A stretch of DNA of 64,000 nt from Spongilla lacustris (taxonomy: Eukaryota > Porifera > Demospongiae > Spongillida > Spongillidae): assembly GCA_949361645.1 (NCBI GenBank), contig OX442423.1, positions 4,336,023 through 4,400,022 on the forward strand, written 5' to 3'. Positions 10,690 to 25,600 of this stretch are shown one piece after another; positions within the stretch are counted from its first letter, which is position 1, and the number at the start of each line of letters is the position of its first letter. Made by a program: the position numbers and the translations under genes. Below the pieces are notes generated by a model, which saw nothing but the letters and a program-made list of their open reading frames with translations, was not told the origin of the DNA and searched no databases.

Positions 10690-13600
10690 CTAAGGAAGAA
10701 GCAGTTGCACAAAGTATCAACATGCATATAAGTATACCAGCGTACTTCACAAGGAATTCTGGAAAACTTGTGAATAACTTAATCAATGACTTTGGTAAGA
10801 TGTGTTCTGAAACTGTTAATCAAATAAAATGATTGTAACATCAATTCAGACACTGCACCTTCAAAAATCTGGCTGCTACTTAAGTAGGTCAAAATTCTTG
10901 TCAGATGTTCAAGCAGTATGCTAACACAGTAGGATAAATAACACACATAAATCATTACATTTTTTTTCTTACTCGATTTTGACTGTTGCTTTTTCCATCA
11001 GCTGGCTAAGATACTTTGCATACTTTGATGGATTTAAATTAAGCCAGTGGCTACCAACAGCATCCACAACTCCACAATGAGTTGATACCGGGAGAGAAAA
11101 AAGACAGCCCAATGCAGCAACACTAACACTGGAAGAGACGTCAGATATCACTATCTTGAACGTACAAGCACGGTAGCATAATTGAACACATGCTGTCAAG
11201 TGACATGTTTAAGTATAGCATTCCGTGTTACATCTTAAAACACTACACAGTAGCGTTTTTTTTGCCCAAATTTGCATCACAAGGCTTTTTACATAGTGTT
11301 AGGCTGAGTTCATGCTATTCAAGAAGTGTGCATGTGCTGTAATGGCTTCATCCATCAATAATTATATGCACATAGACATAGCAAACGTACGGTTCACATT
11401 TAAGAAGCAGAAGAGCACTTGAAAATGCTTCTGGATGTTCTGATCGTTTGTACATAAAAGAAACAGATACATGTATATAATTAACTGATTCTGTCAGTGT
11501 AAACATAATTATATGTAAATTGTAATTGCTAAACCCATATACATGTAGTAAGATCTTCACATCACTATTAACATTTGGTCCAACCAAGTGGGACTGCATG
11601 GCCCTGACAGTACATACTGCAAGTGAGGACAAATGCCAAATTGGATTAAGGGTGAATTTGATAATAGATTGTAAATTACATTTTGAAGCTTAGCTAGAAA
11701 GAGATAATGAACTTAGTCGAAAAATTTCTTCTCCACCTCCCCGGGGATACCAGAGGTTAATTGCATTATACCTCTAACACAGCTTTAGCAGTTAAGAACG
11801 TTCTGCTGAAGTTTTTTGGTTTTCTGACTAAACAAACATGAATCTTTTGGTACAATTTGTGATAGATGTTAAAGGTCAAAAGGTTGATAGTGAATGGAAG
11901 TGATAATATATATGGGGCAATTATAGATTTTTTATTTGAGCTTTTGGGAGTCACACTGCAGGAATAATGAAATGGACTACGTCATTCAATTCATATGTTT
12001 TGTAAAAGTGTTCGTTATGAAAGTTCAAAACTTTCCTGCAAAGTGACACAATGGTACTAAAATAAAAAAAACAATGCCTATTGAGGCGCTCATCCATACA
12101 CACATATCCCAAGGACACAGTATACATGTACATATTGTACAAGGTACATTGAATTACATGCGGACTTATGTGTCAATCGATTGACAAAAATGTTGATACA
12201 TGTAAATAATACTGAAACGAAACAGAAGTGTATACATGTATGTATATAATTATATATAATTGAAGCAGAGGGAAGAATGTCATAGACTACTGATTGACAT
12301 CAAGCACAATTTTAGAGAAACATTTTGACTACATGTAGTACTCATTTTGTTGACTGGAATACTGAGATGTACATGTACATGTGTTTCATTCATCTCAAGC
12401 ATTGTAGAATTGAAAAGGAGGGAGATAAAAAGTTTTATTTTCTAAATTTAACTGCGAGCACAGGAAAGCCGATGTACACACATCATGGATTTATTGCTCT
12501 GGATATTCCAGCATCATGTCCATACATGTTCTAGTGTAGGACCAAGTGACAAATCTAGTCCAACTGGCTGGTGATACAATGTGACCACTTGTTACTCCCT
12601 GGATTCAGCATTAACTCATGTGTGCAAAATTGTAAATAGCAATTTTCATTATCAGTCCAAAGAAGAACAGTTTGTGGGAGCGGTACATATAATTGCTTTC
12701 AATAAAGGTCTTTGCATCCCATAGGTCAATCTGTGGATGTTTATCTAACAACTTTCAATATGAATTAGGCTGATATCCTTGAGGAAGAAACAGGACTCCT
12801 TGCAGTTTTTATCCATACAGCTCTAGTGATCTTAAATTTAGTATATATTACATACATGGCCTGAAGAGTGGATCCCAACAACCCTTCATCCCGCTCAGTT
12901 CCCACCGCACGTTCGTTGATTAAAATACTAAAGTTCCATATTAGTTCGTACCAACAATCATAGGAATTAGGAATAAAATTGTCAGCAACTATGAAAATTG
13001 CTTCTTTTTTTCTTTCATTACAAGTTGTTGTTTTATCTGTGCAAAGTCCAGACACACACAGCATGGCGCTTCTAACTAATCACTTTCAGTACTTATTTGC
13101 AAACATACAGTAAAGCAACGTAATATCTCTACGTAGGTAGTGGTACACAAATTAGAGCATTTGCCTGTAAATGTGATTACCAAAAAGAAACAACATGGGT
13201 TTGATGTAAATAAAAAATACACTAAGAGGGTGAAATTTGAGTTATCCAGACTATTCGCTTCATGTTTGTTTTATTCTCTAACGTTTACAGTGTTCTGTAG
13301 TTCTATAGATGTCACGCAATGTTATTGCATCCAGCCAAAATTAGCATATTCATGACAAATTTAATCACAAGTTAGCTCCACCATAGGAGTATAGATTTTA
13401 AAAAGTGGTGTAAAATGCTCACTGCTGGAATTAGATATGAAGCAACAAGTAAAGGAGTAGTTTGAGTACCACAGTACACATTTTAGGATGCAAATACATG
13501 TAGACAATATGTTACAATCTTAAATTACATATATGTAGGTCAACTCAAAAGCACTACTATTATTTATACATGTACATGTACATGCATACAATAAATGACA

Positions 13601-16600
13601 GGAAAAAACCTCTGTATATTATACCTTCTGGAGAAAGTTTTTCTAATATAAGAATAATGGTTTGAATATCTGGGTCTTCAGCACTCAGTAGCTGCCATAC
13701 ACAGAACTGCTCAAATGAATCCCATTGCAAGCTATTAACTTGGGATTAAAAATATACATGTACATGTTAACAAATTGTTATTATTACTAACACCTCATAC
13801 TGATTGTTTCTTGCAGGAGCTGACAGTCATGACCAAAAATTTGAAACTGCTTCAGCATCAGTTTATGCACAAGCCTGCACAACTAAAATTGTAATTCCCA
13901 TGCCAGATAACACAAATATTAAATACACATAAATACTGTAGATATTGTGTAAATATGTATAATACCTGTACAGGATCAATGTTCGCAACTACCATATTTA
14001 GTAGAGTGGCCACTCCAGTTATTTTATCTTGAAACTGCATAACGAGAGCATATTCAAATTGGCACTATTGAGCGTAAAGTAAAATTTTTATACAAGGAAC
14101 ATTTTTGCTACCCCAGACAGGAAAAAAGCATGTTTCAGCTGTGTGTGCTTGTATTTAAGATCTTATACATGTAGCAAATAGTTTGGTGCATGGGAAATTG
14201 AAATAATAAACCCCCACGAGAAATACGCGTTGCAACAAATCAGATAATTTCATTTTACCTACATGTACATGTGTATTTTAGCTTAGAATTGCATACATGT
14301 AGGAAGCCACTGGATTGCCAGATTTTTTCTCTAAGATGCTACCATAGCCTGCCTAATCACAGCAATTGGTATCCATCACATTCACATTTTCATAATGTGC
14401 ATAATCATTCTGTACTCTATAGAAAAGTATACCTGTTTGTAAATATCAGGAAGCAACATGTAAAATATGCCAGGTTCATTTTCAACACATTCCTGAAAAA
14501 AGAGGCATTCCAGGATAAAATAACTTTTTTAAAAATGGTATAATGAAACAATGTACATGTATGCTGCACCTTCATATCACGAACTACACAAGTGACAAAA
14601 GGTTCTGAGAACATTCCAACAAAATCTGAATATGGTACGAAAGGGTCTTGCAATCTTGAAAATGTAAAATGCAATGTTTTATGACATTAGGTACATGTAC
14701 ATGTACATACATGTACATGTGTATATGTGATTATACATTACCTTCTGGTTTTCTGCAAATAAAAAAGGAAAAAGTATCCCACTTTGGGTAGATAACGATG
14801 TAAGGCAACAAGAAGTGACAGAATTGACGATGAATTACATGCGTGCCTAAATAAAATAAACAAATAAATAATATCAAACCTTGCATATACAAATGTACAT
14901 GTACTATACACACATATGAATAAAAGAAAAAAGTCACAATACAGTATTGTGTATTTCTCGCAATTGCAGTAAACTACAACTTACTAAATTGCACTGAATG
15001 CTTCCTAGGTGCAATACAGAATGAATGTAAGAAGAGTAAATTTGTGGATTTAAAGATAAATTGACATACATGCAGGCTAAGCCTACATGTACATATATGT
15101 ACATTTACCCATTTACACATGTACATGTACATTCAAACCAGGACAAGTACAAAACATAGTTTTTACATGTACATGTGGCATAATGCTAAGTTATATGTTG
15201 CTTATATTTTTCAAGAAATGTTCCTAGACCTAGAGGAAATGGGCACATGCTTACTGTACTGGGAGTTTCTATGCAATAATACATCCCTCCCACATGCCCC
15301 CTTTTAGCACCTTCTTTCCCGTTGAATTTGCAAAATTAAGTATTGATTTAGCTTCATTGTGCACGCTGCCAAAAAAACACACAAACACAACCAATCAGAA
15401 TTCTTGATGACTAAAACTGTTGTGATTTATTTGGAAATCAGTCAAATTGAATTTAAGAAAAAAAGCATCAGTCAAAAGGATAGGACCAAGAAAACGTATG
15501 TGTAATACTATACAGCACCTTCTAAGGTACACATGCACATTTATAAGCACAACAGGTATATGTACAATACATGTACTAATAAATCTTTCTTCTCTTATAA
15601 TAGAGTCATAATAATGTACAGCATTTGGTTTAGATAATAGTTTACCATTTTTGCAAAGTACATGTACATGTATATGCACAGCTGTAGGCACTACAGTGGT
15701 ACAGTGTTGAAACATAGACACTGTAATTGCTGCATTTATAAGCAAAGTTACACTTTCAGTACCTCATGTAGTCTATAGGCTGGCATGCACCTCAAATGAA
15801 TATGGACAAATGTTCCGCAAACCATCAGTAAACTAAACAATTACGGAACTTTTACCCATATTCATTCGAGTTGCATGCAACAAGTCGACTAGAAGTCGTC
15901 CAGTGTATGCCGACCTTAGCAAATACTCTTTTACCAAGCCATTTGACACCACATCGGTCACTGAGATTAACAAAATCAAATATACGACACTTACCGAAAC
16001 AAACACTGGCAATGCCTTTCATTCGGTCTATTGGGTAAAATTACTGAAAATAGATCATAGATATGCCATTTATCTAATACCTTGTTTGTGAGACTGCCTC
16101 ATGATCAACTATACAACCAGCTGCAAAGTCATCTGAAAGTAATTCTGCAAGCAGCAATGCAACTACTGTATATGCATTTTCATTCTGTCCAGTCTTAAAA
16201 TTAAAGCATTACTCAGTAAATATCATGATATATATGCCACTGAGTTACCTTCTCCAAGAGTTCTAAACAATCGTCCAACAGTTTTGAATTTCTTTCATAT
16301 GTAAATGATACGATAAATCATTTAATAAAACACATTTAATCACATACACTGTACATGTACACAGAGGTAGGATCATAAACAGTATATATGATACATGCAT
16401 TAATAAAAAGAAAACGTAACTGGCAAATCAAAATCATAGTTACAACCTACTGTACATCTGTATACAACATGTACACATACATGTATGTACTCTTAGTAAA
16501 GAAAAGCAACCTTGCCATCCAAAATGTAACATGCCAAAGATTTGTGCCAATGATGCAGCTCCTGCCTTAAGTGGGACATTATTTGCCTTATTAAAGTGCA

Positions 16601-19600
16601 AAGTTTAATGTATTACATTATATATCTCATTACTTTGAAGTAATAAAATTATATCCTGTTACATGTAGTTCATTCAGTACACAAAGAACTCCTCTAGATA
16701 CAGTTAAATTACCTACTACACGTACAACATGTACATATACAGCTTTGAGACAGGGTAAACTTTAGCCAGAGCCTTGCAGTATTCCAAGTACATGTACTAA
16801 GGGTATTTTTGTGGATTAGCAAATACATGTAAGCCAAGTGAGGAGAAACTATGTTCCTACATATAGTGAAAATCTGACATCGATAGCTTACACTGTTGCA
16901 GAGATACATGTATAATTTTGCAGCCCTTAATGATATTATAATCCACAAGTGCCAAAATCTCATATAACGTCCCACATTATTAAATGTATATTTATTGTAT
17001 ATAAATGTATACATGTACATACAAGGCAATGGCATAATTTTATATTGGCTACAATCTCATTACTACATGTAATCACAACCTCACAACTATGAGATACTAC
17101 AGTGAATGTATATGAAACACTGCCTGAGGACATGTTTGATGTACATGTACACGTACAGTGTACATGCATAGAACGGGTAAATGTTTACTTTGTTGTACAT
17201 GCATGTTCTGTTATTGCATGCAAATGTATTGGGGTATATGTACACATTAATAGAACATTTCCACACCCACACATGTATATGTACATGTGTGCTCCTGTTA
17301 ATCAAATACGCATTACACACGACACCTTTCTTCTCTGAATGATAACAACTTCTCTTGAAGTTCAGTGGACAGCTCATGGATTCTAGCCCAAGCATCTCCT
17401 GTACTACTGTTTGAATCATCTTCATTGCTGCCTTCTGTAATCACCTGGAAGCCTTCTGGCTCATTACCTTCAACGTCTAAGGTAACATGGATAATCAATC
17501 TGATGTGTAATTGTTAAAACAATACTTAGTATATGAAAAACCTGAAAATGCTGATGTAACCTCATCATCCTCTCCAATCAGGTCATCATCAGATATTGTG
17601 ATAACTGTTTCTTCTGGAATGTTACTACCTAAGGCAAACTGGTCGACAAAACTAGACTCTTCCACAATACAGCTAGCTTGATAAACCACACCTACAAATA
17701 CAATATAACACCACATTGATTGCTTAAAAACAATTAATTGCAGAAACTAACCCTGCGGATAAAATTCAGAAAAATTAGCTTTTAGCATTGCTTTCAAATC
17801 ATTGTCAAGCTTCGGGCTGTCAAACAAAGTATCCAATGATCTAGAGCAATAAAGAAGACAAGCAGACAAACAAAAGTTATTACAAATGTTGCACATGTAT
17901 TTCTTGGAACCAATTGGTGTAACAACATACGGTACAACTCCCTTGTGCAATATATCAGTTAGAGCCATCTTTATTCCACTTTCAACAGTCTTGTCCAATG
18001 CAGGAGAGTATGATGAAATCAGCTTTAAAATACAAATCAGTCAGTAAATGTATTCTCCTATCATGCATGTCACACTTTTACCCTACAAAGAAAATCCAAA
18101 AGTGAAGCTGTCATCAAATGGTGTGACCTCAAAGAATGATGCATCAGCAAAATGCCAGGCTCTAAAAATAAGAATAACCAATCAGTCATGGTTTACTGGG
18201 TTAAAAACAATCTTACCAATGTTCATTATGTTATCTGACTCACTGTAGAACAGCCAATCATAAAACAGTGCCAACTTTGAAAGACTTGAAATTACTGGAT
18301 TAGCCTACAAGGCAAAATTGCAAATACATACAATGTACATTACAATACAGTACTCAGTAAATGACAAAACAAGATAAAGTGAACATTCCCTGTTTAAGAT
18401 GAAAGCAGTAATAATTGAAAACAAGCAAAATCAATGTGCATTTGAAAAACACAAAAAAATGGCCTTAACAACATTGCCCCTTCCTATATATACACAAGTA
18501 AGTAGCTTTGGAAATAACGAACCCCTCATGATTGTTCCAGTTACATGTACTGTTGAGACAGCAGATGTTTTGGTCCCAATACAAATGTATCTATAAGTCC
18601 CATCTCCTTCCCACCACAATAGGCATTGAGATTATATGTTATCTGAACCAAACATACATGTAGCTTAAGTACATGTACATGTAACAAAGGGTTCCTTTGG
18701 TCCAAGACTCACTTGTATATAGTATAGAAATTGCCATTCTTTTTCCTAACCACCTTAAGATTTTCTTATTACATAGTATTCATCTTTACTGTAGAGTTTT
18801 TACATAATTAGTCTGCTTACATGTATATTAGTAGCAAAAACGTTCGGAGAAAGTGGTGGTTAGCACTACTGTAGTCCTATTCAGTACAACCTTTAGATAC
18901 ATAAGAGATGAGGAATTTAGTAGCAAATCCAGAGGCAACCACAACTACATGTACATGTACATGCAGCTAAGATGGCACGACTCAAATTCAGTTCAAATCA
19001 CATTCTTACTCTTATCGTCCTCCCTACAGTGTATGTAGGATTTGAAGTGTTGTGAATACGATTAGCAAAAATACCCAATACCACTATTGCCAAAGTATTA
19101 TAAAATCAATCAATTGGACTAAAGCAAGCAGATTTAGATAAGAGGAGCTAGAAACTTACTGCAGAGTTTGGTTTTCTTAAGGGAGTTATGTTTGAATTCG
19201 ATTAGTAATAGCCCATAACAGCTTTGGAACCAATAGAAGTGGAGATTCTGGCTTGTATGATATATAGCAGCTGTCACGTGTCTTTAGAGAGTCAACAGGC
19301 ACAAAATTGGTGCCCGACACACCTATATGCATGTACCTGTGGCTAGCCCTATCAGTCCACATCTCTATGTTAACACATACAGTGTGCTCCAAGACACACT
19401 CTGGTTAGATAAAAACGAGTGAAACAAAATATAAAAGTTTAATTAAAATGAAATTGGTGATTTAGGATACAAAGGCCCCAGTTGAGTAAAAAAGGAAATA
19501 AGGAAGATGGAAAATAATCAATTTAAACTTACATGTACATTATCATTATTCAGCAAACCTACCTACCTTAACTTGCTAAATGTAATATTTATAAATTAAT

Positions 19601-22600
19601 GAACATATAATTCCAGTAATTCCTTGTCTCCTTACTTTTTACTCAACTTGTGTCTACAAATCAACAATTTTTATTTATTTTTTTGTGCTTAAAGGTCCAT
19701 CTACATCTACAATGTATATGTACATGTACATGTATGTTTTTCATATATTGTCTCCTTCCCTTTTAGATTATGTTTTGTATTGTAGTTTCATAGGACAAAC
19801 AAAACTCAGAATTCTATGGGTTTCTAGCATTTGATTTAAGGCAAATACTTTTAAGGGGGAAAACACCTGCTGCGAATCACCAGCCTAGATATGACATGAG
19901 CACAACAACCTAAACCCTCTTTGCCCAATGCCCCATAGGATTCTGAGGGTTGAGACTGATACTTAAGGTCATTGGCCTTGTGTGACCTTGCAAGCCTCAA
20001 GACTGCTCTAAACATTGCAGCTAAAGTTGAGGAATTCAGCAGTGAAACAACAGAGACGTCTATCCAGGGCAATGGACCTTCCGAGATCCCTCTTGGCTGC
20101 GAATGAGCCCAGTGACAGCCTCTACTTGTACAGAAGCATGGAGGAAGTGCACTAAAGCCTGAAATAGCACACCCCCCACATTTACAGGTAAGACAAGGCG
20201 TTCAAGAGGGTCCAGAGGGCAGCAGGCAGAATGAGAGCCCTCCAGGCCCAGCCACCATTTGATAAGAAATTCAATTGGATCAAGGTGCATATCTAGGGAC
20301 AATGGGACATACATGTAGGAGTACATGTACATGTAGTTGAAAGCCAAACTGACGTGTAGGGGGCTGAAACCAATAGCAGCCTGGCCTTGTTAACAAGGGA
20401 GGATTTGTCATAAAGAACTTGAAAGGAATAGTCATGCACTTTTGATGATAGAGGAGCTTCTGATTTTGAGGTGAAGAGACCACAAAAGTAAGTTAGTTTT
20501 TGTTTTTACAATGGCAATAAATCCATTCTACAGTATGCACTCACAGAACGCATACCGGACGATGGTGCATTTACAACATGTATTATGTTTATCTGACCTT
20601 ACGCAATGCAAATGACACTTCATAGCTGCTTACTATACAGAGGTCCAAAACACTATCACAATACACAAATGCAGTAAAACAAAGGTACGAAAATTCTTCA
20701 TATCAATGACCCTGGATATGGATCACATGGTTCTAACTCCTTTTCTTGAAGCCAGCTCCCATTTTTCTAGTTATTTTTGCACTAGAATCCTAATTTATGC
20801 AAAATAAGATTATTAGTGACTACTGCATTTATCACTTGTGTTGTCAGTTAGAGCTCAGATTGAGTTTGCAGTTACTACCTAGGATTGTAACAATTGAATA
20901 AGTGTAATGTGTATCCCACATGTACGTACACTTTCACCATGGGTAATCAGTTTCATGTAATTCTGACACCAAATTCTAAAGCTACCCATTCCACCCTGAC
21001 TTATGCATCCCTGACTAGTGAGCACAAGACGTTCAAGCTTGTAGAGAATATTCTAAAACAATTAATGTCCTCAGTCACGAAACCAATGATGGAGTTGAAA
21101 AATGGGAGTAGGTGCAAGAACAGCACAAGCTTTTTTTCCTGTTGACCTGACAACATAATACCTCACTATAGAGCTAGATAATCTATTCATGAGCTAATAA
21201 AATTATACTGAAAAAGATATTTCAGATGGCTGCCCTAATTTAGAACGTTTACATGAACGTAATTAAATTCTCAGAATGTGTATTTGTTTATACAAACACT
21301 AAGAGCAATTTTCTTATCAACAACCCTTGTCATGTAAGTTTATAACTTCCCAACTGAACTAGTCATTGAATTCTTGCTGGCCAGCAATGCACTTATATCA
21401 CTTGGACAACAATGTTAGGAGTTGAGCAAAAGCAATTCGTGATGTACATGTCTCATAATATAACATATTGAACAAATTACTTGTGATGTACATATACATT
21501 ACATGCTCTACCCACAGTATATATACATACAATGTAGTTTAGATACAAGGCCTACCAATCTAAAATCCTATCCAATAAATATACTGAGCTACACTGTATA
21601 CAGAAATTGAGTGATTACTAACTATTGTCCAAACACATCAATGCAAAAACTCATGCATCATTATCCATGTTACATGACTTAATGAACCAAAGCTAGGGTC
21701 ACTATCAACACTTAACTACAAAATAGTCACTGCTAACACAGTGGCAGGTACACATGCATGTTAATGTGTACATGTACATGAATCTGCCTTCATATGGTAA
21801 CACTACTTCATACATGTACATGAATTATCAACACAGCCACAAATAGATGTACGTGTACATGTACAAAATGTACACAGCTCTTTCCATATAAATAGATAAA
21901 AGGTATACTAACAACTTGCATTATACATGTACATGTACCTGGCACAATGAGAGAAGCCATCCAACTACTGCCCATCGTGGTAAAATATCAGAGCCCAAAA
22001 TTTCATTTGTGGGATGGATAACACAGCAAATATAGCGAATCAATTCTGGAATCAGCTCAAGACTCTCAGGAGAAGATAAATGCTATAATAAAAGATTCAT
22101 CTAAACTACATTGTATTAATCATCACACAGAGAACAAAGCAAACTAACCTTCTTTTGAAACCACTCTTGGTACTTCTTATGTTGTCCAAACTTAACCTAA
22201 AATAAATATAGAACTTCCATCCATTTAAATAACCCAGATATACAAGGTGTTATACAATCTAGGAAAATTGACCATAAACATTAACTGATAATGGCTGTTC
22301 AACAAAAGAAGACATGCTGGTGAAATAAAACTAATATTAGTGTATAATTAAAAACTGATAAATATCTCAAAAATCTTCCTAAATCAAGTATATTGCAGAA
22401 ATCAAAATCAATTATGGATAAATTGACAGTTTGCAGTTACCTACCCACCCTACATTATTTATTAACATTACTTGAAATGAGCCATCATTGTATCATGATT
22501 TATTATTAATAAATTCGGCATGTTAAAATTCAAATACATGTTGGAGTTTTGGATGCCTATAAAACTATGTTTTTTGTATTGCCAGAAATTGATTCATTTT

Positions 22601-25600
22601 ATACAAATTCAATTTCTTTGATTTTTTAGAGAGTTATTTTTGGTTCATTACTCAGTATTTCAGCCCATATTTAGCAACAATTACCAGGTAATTAACTACC
22701 TTGTTTGCGGAACACCCTGTACTGTATATGCACACGTAGATACATGTACACAATATCCTACAGAGTGTAATATAGTGTGAACATTCACCCTTACAACAGT
22801 GCATTTTCCGCTGCCACACAAGATGCCTTGAACATGGGTATACATGTACATCTACAATGTACTATAACTTTCTCCACAAGTACTTAATATCCATTTTCTA
22901 AACATTGTAAAATGCAAATAATACACATGATTTAAGATGTGCGCGTCAATTGCAAGCATACATGTATCCTCTATTCATAAAGTGTTGGGATTGTACTATA
23001 GTGTGTAACAGCAGATTTGAGGTCCAACATGCACAATCTATTATAGCAATTGGTGCACGATGTGTCTCATATTGAGTTGCAAACATGCGGACAACATTAA
23101 ATATAAAACATTAAGTACAAATAGAGATGTAGATTAGCGCAAGTAGTACAAAACAGAGGTGATCATAAAGAAGTCATTACCAATCACTATTTCACATACT
23201 TACAAAGACACACCCTTAAGGCCAGCATACACAGGGTGACTTCAGGGCAACTTGTCGCATGACACTCAAATTAATATGGGTAAATGTTCCGCAACCCATC
23301 AGTAAACTAAAGAATTGTGGAGCTTTTACACATATTCATTTGAGTTGCATACGTAGCACGTATGCTAATAGAGGACCTACAATTAATTAATACGCCAATT
23401 ATTTTGGACAGAATCAAGCTGGTGACAGACATGAATACGAACAATATATATATAATAGATAGGTTGTCACAGAGTTAGTAGAGTGCATGGAATTGTATCC
23501 TGCGTGTTTTTGATAGTATCGATAATATAGTTTGGCAAAGTGTTACACATGCGACAAGTCGCCCTGAAGTCACCTTGTGTATGCCCGACCATTAAAACCA
23601 CTTTGGTCACATACACCCTACTAACCATACAAAAAATAGATGTACATGTACATACAGTATTTATATAAGGTAGATGATAAGGAAAGAACAACTTACCTTT
23701 GACAACAAGAAGTTCAACTTGATCTCCAGCTCAGGAGTAATTCGTCCACTGATAAAACGCCTTGAGGTACGCTTTGAAGTGATCATAAGAGCTCCTACAT
23801 GTATGTCAATACATGTACAAATAAGCATCCATTTCAAGAAATAGAAACAAATAAAACTCACCTGTGAATTGAGGACTCAACCGTTCAGGGTTTTGCAGCA
23901 TGTCTTTCCACAAATCCATAAATTCAGGAATTCTGTTGTTTTTTTTTTCAACAACATATTACCTGCTATAATATCATACTGTACCTTGCCACATTCTGAA
24001 GTAGTCGAATGAGATCTCGTCCAATTTGTATGCGGTCCATAAACTGTTGAAATTCATTATACTACAATTAATTCATATTGATACAACCTTGGACCCCAGC
24101 CAAGTGCTGCCAGCCTATTGCTTAACTGGTTGAGCATCAATATGTTAGCTGATTTAGTGTGCTATTGATTATGGCTACAGAAATTCAATAAACAGGAGAA
24201 AATTACTTTATGCTGCCATTAAAAATATATGGATGTCAAGATAATCTGTCTGAAATGTTGTGAACTTCAAAAAAGGCATTGTATTTTGGGACTGACTGAT
24301 CTTCCCGACTACTGTGACTTTAATAACTAAAAAGATCTCACACAAAGTGTATTATTTAGCTACACATAAAATAACTACATGTGCATTCTATACAGGCATC
24401 GATCTTCCCAAGTGATGCTTGATCTAGACATCTACATGTACATGTAAATCATTAGCAATGCTGAGTAAGTCCAATTCCTTTGCTTATAGTGTGAATACAG
24501 GTCTATAGGGAAAAATACCGTATTTCCCATGTTAACAAGTGCTTCCCAAAAAGGGATGTAAATAAAAAAAGTAACAGGACACTACCAAAACAAGTTATTT
24601 CCTACTGAGAAGTAGAAAAATACATGTAAATGTAACACTACAATTTAACCAAGTGCAGATAAGATATCTCACAGTTTGTACAGGGTGAACGTGCAAATAT
24701 GCTATGCATAACCCAAATACATCTAATTTATACTGTCACAAAAATAATCAATATTGCCTGTACCTTGCTTCTGAGCAATGATATACATAAACCAGTCTCT
24801 TGTTCTCTAAGAGTTGATAGTTTAGCAGAAAAGTGTGATGGAATTAAAGACAAATATGTGAATAGTACACTATCCACAAGAGCAGGTTGCGACTCCAACC
24901 ACGATCTGGTGCAAAGAAGCAAATGTTCCAATATGAACATCCAAACATGAGAAATATAACCTGTTGTCCAGCAGTAAATGTAAGAGAGATTCTGCTAGCC
25001 ATATGTCACCCCTACTGATACTGCCAGCTTATTACATAATAGTACATTGAAATACAAAACAACTTGACACCAGCAAAATTCCAACCTGGTAACTGCTTTA
25101 AAAGAGCATAGCATAAGATATCAGCTCCTATAACACGTGTTTGCACAAGCTCTCGCACCAGCCAAAACAGCTTTTAGACACGTCATATTTAATAGAAATA
25201 CAAACAAAGTAAAGGTTACAAACTTGATCTTTGACCCCATCTTGAAGTTTCGGCAGCTTTTCCAGTATTATAATTTCTACCATCCGAATGAGATGAGCCA
25301 TTCCATCGCGAGCAATCATAGCCAATGTAGAGTAGTTCTGAAGAACATTTCCATGAAATAAATTATTTATTTAAGGAAGCCACACATATCTTGGACTTAA
25401 AAGCTAGTGTCTAACTTCCTATCATGGTCACACAACTGCCATAAATTACATATTATAATCGCATTCACCATCTTCTATACACAAGAAGGGTACACAATTG
25501 CCATTCACCTTTGAGGCAGCAGTTGGGTCAATCAACAGCGAATACAATAACCCAAGTATAACCTCTTCATGTTCCTGAGCACCTTTACAAACCTAACAAG

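Noticed and set aside
15903..16091. 62-codon plus-strand ORF overlapping an INTS3 exon pair
   Set aside because: Antisense to well-supported INTS3 exons and to a MITE end; no family resemblance.
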